DNA of 64,000 nucleotides from Vandiemenella viatica (GCA_031002005.1 CM061920.1:108125447-108189446), one strand, 5' to 3'. Positions 11,375 to 23,859 are shown, counted from the stretch's first letter. Numbers and translations are program-made. The notes: generated from the letters alone by a model not told the origin.

Positions 11375-11535
11375 CTGGCAAAAGACAATGGTTGTAGTCG
11401 GCCGTAAACAGTGGATACATCAGCCAGAAAAAAGTCCTGATGAAGGGACCAAATTGGGTGCCGAAACGTTGGCGGTAACAACAACATTTACGCAGCGCAA
11501 CGCCCGCAGAGTAAGTGAAACTTTATAAAACCATT
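11375..11535 (+). mobile_element. Penelope-like element remnant with hammerhead-like motif
   Basis: CTGATGA (11437-11443) and GAAAC (11463-11467) are separated by GGGACC-loop-GGTGCC, which can pair with one mismatch, and are followed by GTTGGCGG. CTGATGA, stem II, CGAAACGTTGG is the hammerhead-ribozyme core that Penelope-like retroelements carry in their terminal repeats. The stem III candidate after GAAAC is very short, as in such elements. I could not draw a convincing stem I, so this copy is probably decayed. No GIY-YIG or reverse-transcriptase part was found beside it. Confidence 0.5.
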
Positions 11536-11539
11536 GTTG

Positions 11540-11765
11540 CAACGCCCTGGGGATATTATAAGAGATGGTAAATATTTAAAAAGTTCACAGAAACCTCCCG
11601 TTTCGTGTTACTGGTTAATTTTGGTTTCGTTGGCTTTGTGTAGGAGCCCACAACAATCAATTTAGTGACATAGGATAACATAAATTACATGAAAACTTCT
11701 TGTTTAAGCTTTTTCTTCAGGTAACTCTTGCCCCTATGCTGCCAAGCTCTTATTATATTACACTA
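11540..11765. other. No feature seen
   Basis: Short AT-rich spacer before the repeat A array. Confidence 0.4.
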
Positions 11766-11770
11766 GCCAC

Positions 11771-14546
11771 AAAGCCCGTAAAAAATGACGGGTTTGGAGT
11801 ATTCTGGCAATTAATTTCTGTTTAGTTGCTTACCTAATCAGAATTGTTTTGAAATAAAGCTCAATGTGCTGTAATTTCTCATCCCTTGTGATGTAGTAAA
11901 ACGTTTCAATTGTCTACTTGATGCAGGTCGCATTTCAGTCTAACCACAATCTTCGCTAATAATGCGATGAAGATCGATGTGTTAACGGATGATATAGGTT
12001 ACATACAGTTGAAATAATGACCACAGTGAAAACGAAGGATGCTAAATTAAATCATAATAACTTCAGTGTTCTGGCAAATCATTTCTTATCAATCGCTTAA
12101 ATAAACACAAAAATAAATCATAATATAATTCCTACTGCCTTGCGCAATAACAAAATGTTTCTGTTGCTATCATAGTCCAGGTTGCATTTCAATCTAACAC
12201 AGGCAGTTAAATCATTACCGTGGCACCACAATCTGATTATGAATTCTTGTAGGACTCGACGAAACAAATCGAAAATAAAGAATAACATTTTTTGATATCT
12301 TTCTTGGTTTTCGAAATATAGCATGTTGAAAATCAATTATAACTGTGATTTTGGTGAAGTTTCCTCTGGTCCAGGAGGTATTTCAACCTAACAACAACCA
12401 CCAGGAAGAAAATAAAACTCGTATAGTGCATTTCCACCGTGTACATATAGCGGTTTTGGTAATTTGTTTTTTCTGGTCCAGGCTAGATTTCACCCAAACC
12501 ACCTAAATTTTGAGATACAATATCGCGAGAACTAAGCGAGATATGGAAAGAAAATATATTCTTTGTTTTCGATTTGTCTCTTCGAATTACATACGATATC
12601 ATCATCAAATTTGGCAATGTCGAAATTTTTCTTTTGTTCCAGGCCGCATTTCAACCTAACCACGTCAATTTTGAGATACAATATCTCGAGAATTAAGTGA
12701 GATATCAAAACATTTTATTCTCTACTTTGTTTTTTTCGTCCAGTTACATAAGAATCCATCAACAAATTGCGTCTTCACGGTTATCGTAGAATCCCCTAAC
12801 CACATACAGTACTACGCTAAACCATGGAGGAAATATTTCCTTCTTCCATGCGCTAAACATGCCGCCAGAGAAACAATACTTCCGTTACACGCAAATTAAT
12901 ACATATACTTATCACAATTTAATGGTCACACTGCATCGCGAAATAAACCAAACAAAAAATCTATGAGGGTTCTTCAATCTTAATTTTTTATATTCGTTAT
13001 TCAGAATTATACTAACAAATTTGAATAGCTGACACAGTTACATGCGGCTGAAATAAGGGATCAGTAAAACCAAAGAAAATTAAAAATAAATCTTAACAAC
13101 TTACGTCATTCCAACGCAATATTAGTTTTAATGGGTGGAAGGTGATATTTTCCACCGGCCGGAAACTGGTACTGCCCTGTTGAAATTTGTATCAATTGCT
13201 TCGTTATAATGGCATCTTCTTCACATTTGCACCCTCCTTTTTTCGGAAAAGTCGCCATGAATTAAATTAAAAATTCGGAAATGTAAAACGCTCCGCAACC
13301 GAAAAATGTTAGCAACACTTTCGTTGGAACGAAGTAATGATTTAAGTAACAGAAAAAATTAAATTACTAAAAAAAAAAAAAACAAAATAAAAACGCATGC
13401 CCTCTGCTGTAACTTCAAGTGCTAATTCTAATAACAATCTATCAAAACTGCCGCTAACATTGCGAAAATTAACTTACATATATGTGATTTCAACGAATAC
13501 TTCTGCAAAAAATAATATTAAATAAATCTAAGCAACTAATAAGTATGTACTGTCAGTTAATTTATTCGTGGATGCCTAGAAATGTTATTAAATAACGTGG
13601 GTATTTCTCTGCAGTTGCTTAACTAATCAGAATTGTTACAAAATAAAGCTCATTGTGATTAATCGTTCATTGTGCTGTAGCAAAAAGCTTCAGTTGTCAA
13701 CTTGGTCCAGGTTGCATTTCAGCTTAACCATAATATCAACTAAAATTTCTGATAGAAAAGCAAAGCTTCAATCACGCGCAAATTAATACATTCCATGCAT
13801 CGCGATATAAACTTGATCCCAAATCTTCACAGGTTCTGACACATTTCTTTCTTAATAGCTACCTATGATGAAGATCGATATTTTAACGGCTAAGAAAGCT
13901 TACATCTGCTGAAATAATGACTCCAGCAACGAAGGATGCTATAACAACTTAAGCTATGCCATGAAATATCTCATTGTGGTTTAGGCCGTATATATCGCGA
14001 ACAATTTGCAACTTCTTTCATTTGAACCATGTAATGTTTCAGTAAAAAAAAAAAAAACTGATAATTAATATGCCAATTTAAACACAAATAATTTCAGTAA
14101 TAGGACACAGTTTAAATTTTGAAAAAAAAAAAACTAAATTATTCATGCCCTCTGCGTTAACGTCAAATGAAACTTGTAATTCTAATCCATGCTAGTTATA
14201 CTCTAACCAAACATTTAGCAGCACTGATGCTCGAAATACAAAGCTTTAATCTTACAATATCTATGGACAAAGAATTTAAGGAATACTTCAATATATCAAA
14301 AGAATATTACGTAAATATAAGCATCTAATGATTGATATATCGATTTTAACGCAATACATACTTTTATTTCAGTGTTCTGTGAGTTAATTTATTCACTGTT
14401 GCTTGGAAATGATATTAAATAACGCGCACTCCCACAAATAATATCGTAAAGCGTGACGTCATAGCGCAACGTCATAGCTTGACGTCACCGCGTGACATGA
14501 CGTAGGTGCTACACGCTACATCTTGTCTATTATACTAATAGATTAG
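11771..14546 (+). repeat. Repeat A: long array of iterated degenerate units
   Basis: It opens with the small hairpin CCCGT (11775-11779) / ACGGG (11788-11792). Two landmarks then recur. One is TTCTGGCAATTAATTTCT followed by GTTGCTTAACTAATCAGAAT (near 11796, 12067, 13548-13640 and 14375). The other is GGTCCAGGTTGCATTTCAAC with CTAACCACAA (near 11927, 12175, 12368, 12477, 12638 and 13707). Spacing varies from about 100 to several hundred bases. A third block, CTGAAATAATGACTCCAGCA with GAAGGATGCTA, is at 12010-12045 and 13908-13940. The right end is the 13-bp unit cluster listed next. No coding capacity. The same family is at 25237-26407 and around the Jockey LINE. Confidence 0.65.
14451..14502 (+). 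repeat. Four 13-bp tandem TGACGTCA-like units at the repeat A right end
   Basis: GCGTGACGTCATA, GCGCAACGTCATA, GCTTGACGTCACC and GCGTGACATGACG follow head to tail. The first and third contain the CREB/ATF-type palindrome TGACGTCA. A decayed version of the same four-unit cluster sits at 26318-26370, followed in both places by a TTATA..AATAGAT(A/T)AG terminus. The cluster therefore belongs to the repeat family rather than arising locally. Confidence 0.7.
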
Positions 14547-14549
14547 TTC

Positions 14550-17500
14550 ACCTTAAAAAGAAAGGAGCATATTCACACAATGTCCCGTGCCAAAGCCATA
14601 AGGACCGCAAATTAGGTATAACCGTGGCCTCAACGTAACAGACAGAACTCTTTGATTTTGCGTACGCATTGCAACTCCACATTCTCAAAAACGTGAATGC
14701 CAGATCTTGACTGTCAAAATTAGACTGTGTCTTCGAATCATCCTTGTAGTTCTGTTTGTGACTGCACTTTGCGGCTTACGCCCATCCTCGCTAACAGCTG
14801 CGAATTGCGCACGTGACTGCTGTCACTGGAAATACGTCTATACGCAACGATCAGAAGACAAAAAACTAAGTGTATTGTTACAGTGAGTCGCCATTCGTGT
14901 TCTTAGCAGAGCATGATCAAATTGACACAGCGTTTCAGCCACACATCAAATAGTTCCATGATAACCTATTTGATAGTACGCAACCACGAACATGCAAAAC
15001 TAAGTGCAAAGTAATACTTCTTCCCCTAAGGCGTTTGGATATAAGAACATAAAAAATTAGATAGACAAATAAAATTGAAGCTGCTGTTTGGTCTTATTAC
15101 CTCAGTGTATTTAGGAGATGGAGTAAGCGGGCTGGTAGATCAGCGCTGTGACATATATTTTCGTTATTTGCTAGAAGATGATTTAAACATAGGTATCTAC
15201 GTATCTTAAAAACTTATCCTCATAATACATATAAAGTGTAGAGTAGCTTGTGCTTCGTGTTTGTGGTTGGGTAGCACCCAGTGAGTCAACACACATATTC
15301 TACAACAAAAATGGAAATAGAAAAAGTTTCGACGTATATTAAATTACAATTTCAAACGGAAATTAAACCATAATTTAATTCAAAACCTTTTTAATAACAT
15401 ACAGTAGATATGATCTGAAACAACATTTAGACGTGCATTTTCATGTTGTGATGAGAAACGTGGGCCATTCAACGACGTCGAGACGGTCCCGAAGGTTAAC
15501 CAAAAGAACACAAATTTACTCGTAAAACAACACAGTCGCTAACTTAATGCACCGATTGCCACTTTACATGGGGAAATTTGTTACTATTTGTTGATTTTTA
15601 CGGGTATTTCCTGTCTACAACACTTAGCTGTAACTGAATTCAAGTACACAAGGTACTGAGATAAATCATTGCAGCCTCCTGTGTGCCCAAATGACGTTTA
15701 TTATATCCGTCTTCTTTTTGACTTCAACCAACAATAGACCACAGGAAATACATAATACCTTCTTTTCTTTGATACCAACATATTTTCATCCTTCAATTTC
15801 TTTTTCTTCTTTATTCTGTCCAAAATACGTTTCGTTACTTTCCTTCTATGAACCTCAAAATCTGGAATTTTTTATCGACTTAAGACCCTGCAAACCTTAA
15901 ATTTTTCCAAAGATTCATTTCTGCTATGTTATTTTTTACTTTGTACAGACTAATTTCTGTTGTTGTTTTTAAATAAAAAAAGGCATAATTTTTTTGTAAG
16001 TTTTTCTGGATTCATCCGTACCGAACGTACATAAAACCAATTGTTTCTTTGTCCGACAGTATTAAAAAAAAATCAATTTTGATAGATAATTCTTTATTAC
16101 TTCTCTTCTTCCATTTACTACAGCTTTGCTTTGGTCAAAGTACTTTTTCCCCTTATATTTCACTTTCTCCTTTCTTTGTATAAAGCTAAACATTCTTTAA
16201 CATACAGGTTTACAACCGCATTTTGGTGTTAAGCACACTTTTGTTACACTGAATTTTGTTGTAAAAATGTTTTATTAATCGATTGGCTGGCTATTTCCAA
16301 TTTCATTGGTTTTGTTTTAATTGCCTCGTGTCTAGAACATGAAGTACTATTTTTTTTTTTTTTTTTTTTTTGTTGAAGACACTTAAACGTGTTTACATAA
16401 CTGATGTTTTTCTTCAAATTTCGTGTTTAAGAATCATGCAGCTCTTACAATATTTATCATATGCTATCTTTTTACAAGGGAGATGAATTCCTGATTTTTC
16501 ATCGATCTCATTCAAAATTTTGACCTGTTATGTTGTTTTGTCTACAGTTTCTGAAAGAATTACCATAACAACTGCAAAGTTTAGACAGTAAACTCTAAGG
16601 TTGATATTCCTTCGGGCACAACCAGTTTTGCATTTTTTTAAGTAAGCAAATAAAAAGTTCTCATATAATAGAAAGAGTTCAGTATGAACATATTACATTG
16701 CACTTAGTTTAATCTACATCTAAGTCAGTTCAGTTGTAACATTAAATATTTCAGACGGAGAGTAGAATCCAAATCACACATAATTTGTGACATGTCACTA
16801 CGAATACACAATGAATGTTTAACTTGCTCCCAGACATATTTCGGCCTTGTGCATAATCCATTACTTTTGCTAAGTTCTGATATAACTTAATAAGATCGTC
16901 TTTGAGATTGTGGAATTAATATTTACTATAAAAATATTTCAGTAAATTACGTCCAATAGAATTAATCATAATATTTCTTTTGACAGAGACAATAACTCGA
17001 AGAGTGCCCTTAACAACAAGAACTCACTCACTAATAACTATTTCAAAATGTAACACTAAGTTATAACAGATAAATTTTATTGCTATTCTGATGGGTACAA
17101 ATGGTTTTAACTGAGCTATGAAGCTTAACTTTTTATTACACCAAACTTCAATACATTCTGTGCAGCGGCAGAAAATGTGTAAAGTTCTTCCACTGATGGA
17201 AATGAATTTTTTTAGTTGGAAACTTAATTTAAGAATGATTCATATTTTAGTAACGTTAATATGTTTATCGCCATAACTCTTATGTATGAAGGTTATTTCT
17301 AGTTAGTGGGGTCATAGTATGTGATGACTACAAGCTCTGTTAATATTTTATAGCTGACTCGATGTAATGGAATAAACAGAGACAGTGAAGTACTGTTAAT
17401 TAACAGCGCTCAAACACTCTGGGCTAATATCGAACCTGGCTTTTTAAGCAGATGTAAAATGACCCGTGCATGGAGTTAATGAAACATGAACTGTTTACAT

Positions 17501-17850
17501 TCAATATGATAGCTCACATGTACACGTGTCTCCGGTGATGTACCAAAATATGTGTGTCAACCGCTCGGCATGAGCTCTCATTGGCAATACATAGTCACAG
17601 AACGTGTAGGACCCCTCTATTAATTGTCACTGTGACGGGACCTTTGCCCCGTGAATTAATCAACGCATTTCTAATTCACTTATACATTTTCGGGTGCTGA
17701 TAACGTCGTTTCCTTCTCCACTAACAAATACTGTTGAAGCCAGACCGTGTTTAACTTAACTACCATTTCTAGTTGATGTACCTAAAATATGATATGACAA
17801 TACTCTCTCGACACTCTAATCGTAAGAGTTAAGCTTTACTGCTTTATATC
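14550..17850. other. No gene seen; T-rich parts and poly(T)
   Basis: About 3.3 kb without supported features. 15690-16600 is strongly T-rich, with a T run at about 16351-16371 that could be the reversed tail of an unrecognised retroelement. Short frames here are compositional. Confidence 0.5.
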
Positions 17851-17851
17851 A

Positions 17852-18410
17852 TCACGCTTCAAAAGCTCGGTCAGACCGTTGCTTGAGTATACTGTGTGGT
17901 AGTATAAGACATAAATTATGTGCATCAAATACAGGGACTGGAGAGGGCGAGAGGTTGGAAATGCAGCTAAATTTGTTTGTGGAAATTATCGCAGAGCACA
18001 ATAACCAGCTGATTTGATAAAAGAGCTGGACTGCGAACATTAGATGAAAGGAGACTAGTGCGGAGATGGATGGGCGAATATTGGCGACAGGATTTGGATG
18101 TGTATTGTTAGGTGCATTAGTATTACTACGCAACAGGGAGGAGATGACCACAACCCCAAACTGGCGCTGGTCTTTAATCGTAAGATAGAAAAGTAAAATT
18201 GTCGTCTGTAGGTAAGGGTACTAATAATTGGAACAAATTAACAACGGAAGTTCCGAAACTTTACCTGAAGCATTAAAACAATTTAAAATTAAAGTTCTTA
18301 ATGAGCGAAAAAGTAGATTAAGGCTAAAAAATCGTTAATTGTGGAACTAAATGAGTAGGTAAAATCCCGCCGGAGAATATGCTTCGTCCTGATTACTTTC
18401 AAAGTAGAAG
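17852..18410 (+). mobile_element. Decayed CR1-like LINE 3' fragment
   Basis: It aligns by eye with 22144-22640 of the longer CR1-like copy: GGTCAGACCGTTGCTTGAGTA, then ATCAAATACAGGGACTGGAG, TTTGTTTGTGGAAATTATCG and AAAGAGCTGGACTG. It closes on the family's CCGCCGGAG-type 3' end near 18368-18380. It is interrupted by indels and stops, so it is dead. Confidence 0.65.
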
Positions 18411-18419
18411 CGAAACTGG

Positions 18420-19305
18420 CTATGAAATACAAATTAATCTAAATCTAATACAGTATTAGATTGATTGTCAAACACTGAATAAAACACTACATTGAAATTT
18501 CTATATTCTTGCTTTGGTTTTACAGCAAATTTTCCATCTAATATTCGAAAACAACAAACATTAGGTAAAACATTTTTCAATTGTACTTATTCCTTTTTCG
18601 AGATCTTTATATTTTAGGATAAATACTAAAGAAACAACTGTATAAAACATAAATTATGAATTGTACGTTATGTATTGGATGTTGTGGAAATCTGATTTTA
18701 TCGGATTATAATAAGCAGCTAAAGAATTTATTTATGAAAATGTATGAAACAAATGAAGAAAATCTAGCTGTAAGTCATACTGAATAGCAGCGGTAATGGT
18801 TTCCGTACTTGCTCCTACGTTCTCAGTGAAGATATAACAATCAAAGGAGATATTTACAGTTACAACAGAATAGATTTGTTGTAAGAGATCTTTAAATTCT
18901 TTTGAAATATGCTTTAAATTGATCAGGTAGTCATGAATTTAGGATTCTCCAGATTCCTATATTTCACCGAATTTAAAAATAAATATATAAAAAAACTCTA
19001 TTAGAATGCAAGTATGATATACTAAGCCTACAAACAAAGTTCATTTAGTTAACAATTAATCTGCAACATTATAAGAGGATGAGGTTCTATTGAACATGTA
19101 GTCACTGTCGAGGAAAATGAAAACGTCTTACGAGAGCAAAGGCGCGTGAAAAAATATGAAATTTTTGGAGATTTTGCGAAATTACGCGTATACCTAGATG
19201 TGTTCAAGACTTCTCAAGAATTCTCTATACATTATTAATTCTTTTGACTAACAAATGTCTATTCGTGGCTAAATTCCTGCTTTCAGTATTCGCATCAAGT
19301 TATTA
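18420..19305. other. No gene seen
   Basis: AT-rich, nothing recognised. Confidence 0.5.
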
Positions 19306-19309
19306 TTGT

Positions 19310-19690
19310 CAGTACATTGTAATGTTAGAAAGGATAGTCGTCTGTGTTTTTATTTTGCGGTAAGTAATAACACTATCGGCAAATAATCATATTTTCATCC
19401 TCATTACGTCGTACAAATCACTGATGTATACAAGGAACAGATGAAGTCCTATAATTGTTCCCTGAGGAACACCGGACCCCATTCAGTCCGTGACGAACGT
19501 TCACCACCGAGAACTGCACACAGTGTTGTATCCTTGTGCGGATATGCCATAGCCATTAAGTTTCGTCCATCTATCATACGGCACAAGTCGTGGATTAAAC
19601 CTGCAAGTATCGTCCCGTAGCATCTGACTTTGAAGTTAACTTTGAGGACAATTAACATCGCCACTACTAAACGCTTGACCTATGAGGACT
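19310..19690 (-). pseudogene. LINE reverse-transcriptase fragment, minus strand
   Basis: On the minus strand about 19400-19475 reads GVPQGTIIGLHLFLVYISDL and 19360-19390 reads LFADSVITYRKI. These are the RT motifs normally (S/G)VPQG..LGPLLF..YINDL and (L)FADD. The second catalytic Asp is Ser here. Upstream, GGERSSRTEWG fits the region before PQG, with a frameshift between the two. The clade (CR1 or Jockey-like) is undecided. Confidence 0.7.
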
Positions 19691-19699
19691 GTATTCCAT

Positions 19700-20530
19700 T
19701 CAATTGGTATAATTGTTTCAAGGAGGTGGTATTCAATGTTTTCAAATTCACTCCACAGTATTACCCTTTAGGTCTGCTACACGCCGTTAAATGACGATCA
19801 TCCGTACCCCAACGTCTGCCCGTCTCCTTGTAAGCCAGTATTTTTTGTAGCTGACTTGAATAAGGTAAACCTAAGTCTTCGTATGCACCGAGGACTTGGT
19901 GATTGGAGAGTGCCGACTATTTAAGGTAGTATGAAAATAGATTTGCGTATAAGTTATTCAATCGAACATATGCTCTGAAATTTGATGTAGTAACTGGGCA
20001 CACAGAGTGCCGAATCAGAATTGTGAAGCGAGCAGCTTCTTGAGCAGACGACATGAGCAGTCTGCCAGCGTACGATTATAAAACGGCATAGTGCCGTCTT
20101 TATATCCTCAGTTACTGAGACGTTATGAATCTGGGTGAGAGGAGGTTATTCGGTCTGCGTGGCTCATGGTTGCTATGATTTTAGTTTTTTCGTAACTTCA
20201 TATTTACTAACATGTAGATTCTAAGCCTCATGTAGTTTTTTACTTTATAATAACTCCGTTCTTACGTAATGGTATTAACGTCATGGTTATATTGGTCGAT
20301 TATACATTTTTAAGTCTTTCTCTGGAGTTTCTTCAACAATTCCAGTTTTCCGGTTGTCATGACATCGTACAGTTGAGAAGCATCGAAATTTGATTGTATA
20401 TCTGTATCATGTTCGTACAACAATTGAACTATTATTGTGACGTTTGCTTCCATCGTAATAAAGCCTTCAGTGCAGACAAATGTATCTTAGGTTTTTATAA
20501 ATAAATATTGCATAGATTATACTCAATGAT
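19700..20530. other. No gene seen
   Basis: Mixed composition. The left part could hold more of the minus-strand LINE, but no motif is legible. Confidence 0.45.
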
Positions 20531-20539
20531 GGTTGCAAG

Positions 20540-22680
20540 AAGGTTCATTTCAGCAAATGGAAGGAAGGCACAAGTACAGTAGCGTCAAGGTGGGAAGAGT
20601 TCAAGGAGAAAATAAGAAAGGGGGAAGCAAAATTTATTCCAAAGCAGAAAATAAAGAGAAGTAGAGAACCTGTGTACTATAATAGGGAAGTCAGAGGTTA
20701 AAGAGTTGGTACGAAGAGAACAACAGAGTTAAGAGACAGTAGGGTAGTAGGGAATATTTGAAACAACTAAACAAGGACTTAATGACAGCAAATAAAGTGG
20801 CTAAAAATGGGTTTACGAAGAGTATTGTCAGTGCAGGAGGACCTCTGACAGATGCTTCTAGAAATTTCTATGGCTATATCAGGAAAGTGAAGGGAAAGGA
20901 GGGTTTAGAGACGCTTATAGATATGGATGGAGAAGTAGTTACTGAGGATTTGAAAAAGGCAGAGATTTTAAGTAACTGGTTTAGTGAGAGCATTAGGGAC
21001 AATGAATCAGAAATAGGAAGGTCTAATTTGGAGAACGAGCTTAACATTACGATTAGAAATGAAGATAGTAAAAAATTTGAAATTCATCCTGAAGAAATCA
21101 TGAAGGAAATAAGCTAGCTGAAAAAACATAAGGGGGCTTGTGTAGATAATATTACTACAGATATCTTAAAGATAGCCCGATGTGACATTGTACCTTATCT
21201 TGAAATAATATTTAAATTGAGTCTGGATACTTGCTGCTTACCACAAGACTGGAAAATTACGATAGTAGTACCGGTACATAAAGGAGGGGTGAGAAATAGA
21301 ATCGAAAATTACAGGCCAATCAGTTTGACATCAGTGGTAGGTAAATTAATGGAAAGATTGATATGCAACCACATCAGAAATGTATGTGAGGAACGTAAGT
21401 GGTTTTCAAGTAGGCAACATTGATTCAGGCAATGATATTCATGTGAATCTCAGTTGGTGGGATATATGCAAGACATTTCAGATGAAATGGCTAAGAGAGG
21501 CCAAATTGATAGTGTAGCACTAGATCTGTCAAAGGCGTTTGACAGAGTAAGCCATAAAATGGTAGCAAATAAGGTAAAAACAATTGTAGTGGATGAAAAA
21601 GTGATATGTTGGGTAGAAGAATTTTTAAAAGGTAGAAAACAGAAAGTTAGGGTAGGAAATGAGGTATCAAAGGAAGTGGAAATAAAAATGGGAGTGCCGC
21701 AGGGTAGCGTATTGGGACCATTGCTATTCATAATTCTAATGAATAATTGTGTTGATTGTTTACTATCTGAAATTAGATTGTTTACAGATGACATAATGCT
21801 GTATAAAAGGATAAAAACGATAGAGGACTGTAAACAGTTGCAGGGTGATCTGGACAGGATATCTAGTTGGGTTGGTAAACATTGGATGAAGATAAATGCA
21901 AAGAAGAGTCAGCTAATTAGATACACAAATAAAAAACAAAAGGTTAATTATTAATATAAGGTGGGGAAATAATTGCTTGCTGAAGACTTGAAATGTAAAT
22001 ATCTTGGCATTACTTTTGATAACAAGCTTAACTGAGCAGGACACATTGGACAGGGGGTAGGAAAAGGTTTCAAAATTCTGCACTTGTTGGAGAGAGTGAT
22101 GAGGGGATACACGAGAGAAGTAAAGGAATTGGGTTACAAAACTTTGGTCAGACCATTGCTCGAATATGGAAGTGTAGTATGGGACCCACATTTTGAGTAT
22201 CAAATACAGGAGTTGGAGAGGGTGCAAAGAAGGGCTGCTAGATTTGTTTCTGGAAATTATCGCAGAATGCAATCAGTGACGGATATAATAAAGGAGCTGA
22301 AATGGGATTCATTGCAAGACAGGAGGAGGATGAGGAGGGTCATGGGTATAGGGTATATTCTGGCGATGAGACATGGAAACATATTGCAATAGGTATGAAA
22401 AGTAGTGCATGGAAGGGAAAAGATGACCATGACCACAAGCTGGCACTCGATTCCAGGCACAAGGGTGTGGGAAAATTCTCTTTTTTAGATAAGGGTGTCA
22501 GGGATTGGAATGAGTTACCAAGGGGAATGATGAATAACTTACCGAAAACGTTAAAAGAATTTTAAGTTGAAAGTTGTAGAGGGCAAATGTAGTTGGGTGC
22601 AGGATAGGGGGAAGTTGGGTGTGTAGGGAAATTGCCACCGGAGCGTGTGATCCATTGCAATTAAATTAAATAAATAAATA
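20540..22680 (+). mobile_element. CR1-like non-LTR retrotransposon, 5'-truncated and degenerate
   Basis: It covers the region before the RT domain, the RT domain and the 3' end of a CR1-type ORF2 on the plus strand. In order: a basic helical region (20580-20830); NYRPISLTSV (near 21308); SKAFDRVSHK (near 21529); GVPQGSVLGPLLF (near 21691); and a catalytic block reading FTDD instead of (Y/F)ADD (near 21781). Then comes the post-RT region with VRPLLEYGSVVWDP (near 22147), and finally CCACCGGAGCGTGTGATCCA with (TAAA)n-like sequence to 22680. Stops occur near 21114, 21421 and 21952, and frameshifts join the parts. No endonuclease domain or ORF1 remains. Confidence 0.85.
20758..22565 (+). pseudogene. 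Broken reverse-transcriptase ORF of the CR1-like element
   Basis: Readable pieces are 20758-21117, 21217-21423, 21454-21954, 22084-22392 and 22302-22565. In an intact CR1 element they would be one ORF2 encoding the reverse transcriptase that copies the RNA at the target site. The best piece, 21454-21954, has motifs A and B but a Thr in place of the Ala of the ADD box. With several in-frame stops and frameshifts the enzyme cannot be made. Divergence from the fragment at 17852-18410 shows that the family has been inactive at this locus for a long time. Confidence 0.85.
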
Positions 22681-22755
22681 AAATAGTTCAAGAAACCTGA
22701 GTTGATAGTTCCCGATTTTGTATATCGGTAAGCGGGAATATGAATTGAGGTGCAC

Positions 22756-22984
22756 CAAGCGTGGTGGGAGAGCGATAACGCTCTGGCATCGCATTGGGGG
22801 GGGGGGGGACACCGGTAGGAATTCCCGTCTGGGCATCCAGATTTGGGTTTTCCATGGTTTCTCCAAATCACTCCAGGTGAATGTCAGGATGCTTTCTTCA
22901 AAAAATGCCATGGCCGAATTCCCTCCCGTTCCTTGTCCCCAGTTCCATCCCGCCTCTAATGACCTCGACGTCGACAAGGCTTAA
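22756..22984 (+). mobile_element. SINE, family 1
   Basis: The head (CCAAGCGTGGTGGGAGAGCG) includes a G-run of about 13 near 22796-22808, followed by AGGAATTCCCGTCTGGGCAT in the B-box area. The full family body follows: CCATGGTTTCTCC, CACTCCAGGTGAATG, GCCATGGCCGAATTCC, and a CCTCGACGTCGACAAGGC tail. It ends in an A/TA-rich stretch (22992-23015). Confidence 0.75.
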
Positions 22985-23015
22985 AGCCATAAGTAAAAAT
23001 ATATATATATATAAA

Positions 23016-23575
23016 AATGTGCCGCGTGGTTAGAATGCCCGCTGCTGACAAGACGCTTGTGAGGTGGATGGTCACTCGCAGATCATGACTGTCAATTGCG
23101 CAGCCTGGCGTAGAGTTCCAAAATGTCGATGCGGTGACGGGCTGTACAGGGAGACGGTGAAATGAGCTTCAGCTAAATACAACGTACCAGTTGTCTGTAG
23201 AAACCAAATCATAAGTGTCCGAAGGTTAATGCTTTATTGTAAAGCCAAACAAATATTTGTTTATGTTTCATGTTAGCCTATTGTAAAACTGTTGGTATCG
23301 TGATTTACGCCATTTGATATTACATTTATCGTATTTATTTCAGTATCCTGATGTTCAATAAATGTGTTTCATGTGAGTGACTTTTGGTGACGAGGTCTTG
23401 GTATCGTTCCATAGCAGAGAAAATTAATGTTCCCTTGATCTTAGTCATTATTTAAATTTATTCATGGCGTTGAATTTGCTAGTCTAAGTCTCAGTAATAT
23501 GATTCTTGATGATAAAAAGACATTCCATATGGCATAAATATGAATTTAATTATTGATTTTTGTGTTTAATAACGT
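23016..23575. other. No gene seen
   Basis: 23020-23110 is weakly tRNA-like in composition but shows no clear B-box. Nothing else is supported. Confidence 0.4.
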
Positions 23576-23579
23576 GTAG

Positions 23580-23835
23580 AGTGGTCTGGTAGCTCAGTGG
23601 TTAACGCGCTTGCCTTCAAAAGTTCGTGGTACGGCCCCGGGTTCAAATCGGGACCTCGGATTTTTAAGAGTTGTGATTGATCAAATGACCCAAGCCAGGA
23701 CGTACGTGGCTCGTGTTCCACGTTAAACTGTAGGTCTCAGAGGAAAGGAACTGGACGTCCTACCTCTGGCATAATGGCTTATTATGCCTCCTTCGGGAGG
23801 TTCAACCAATCTTACGGTTGTGGACTAAGTTGATT
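23580..23835 (+). mobile_element. tRNA-derived SINE, family 2
   Basis: The head reads TGGTAGCTCAGTGGTTAACG (A-box region) and GGGTTCAAATCGG (B-box, about 23639-23651). The tail carries the hairpin CCTCCTTCGGGAGG (near 23790-23803) and a CAACCAATCTTACGGTTG block. The anticodon arm does not fold as a functional tRNA and the body continues for 180 bp, so this is a SINE and not a tRNA gene. Confidence 0.7.
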
Positions 23836-23859
23836 ATTTTATTAACATGTTATGCGTCA

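Noticed and set aside
23580..23660. Possible tRNA gene
   Set aside because: A- and B-boxes are present, but no clean cloverleaf forms and the sequence continues into a family-2 SINE body with sister copies.
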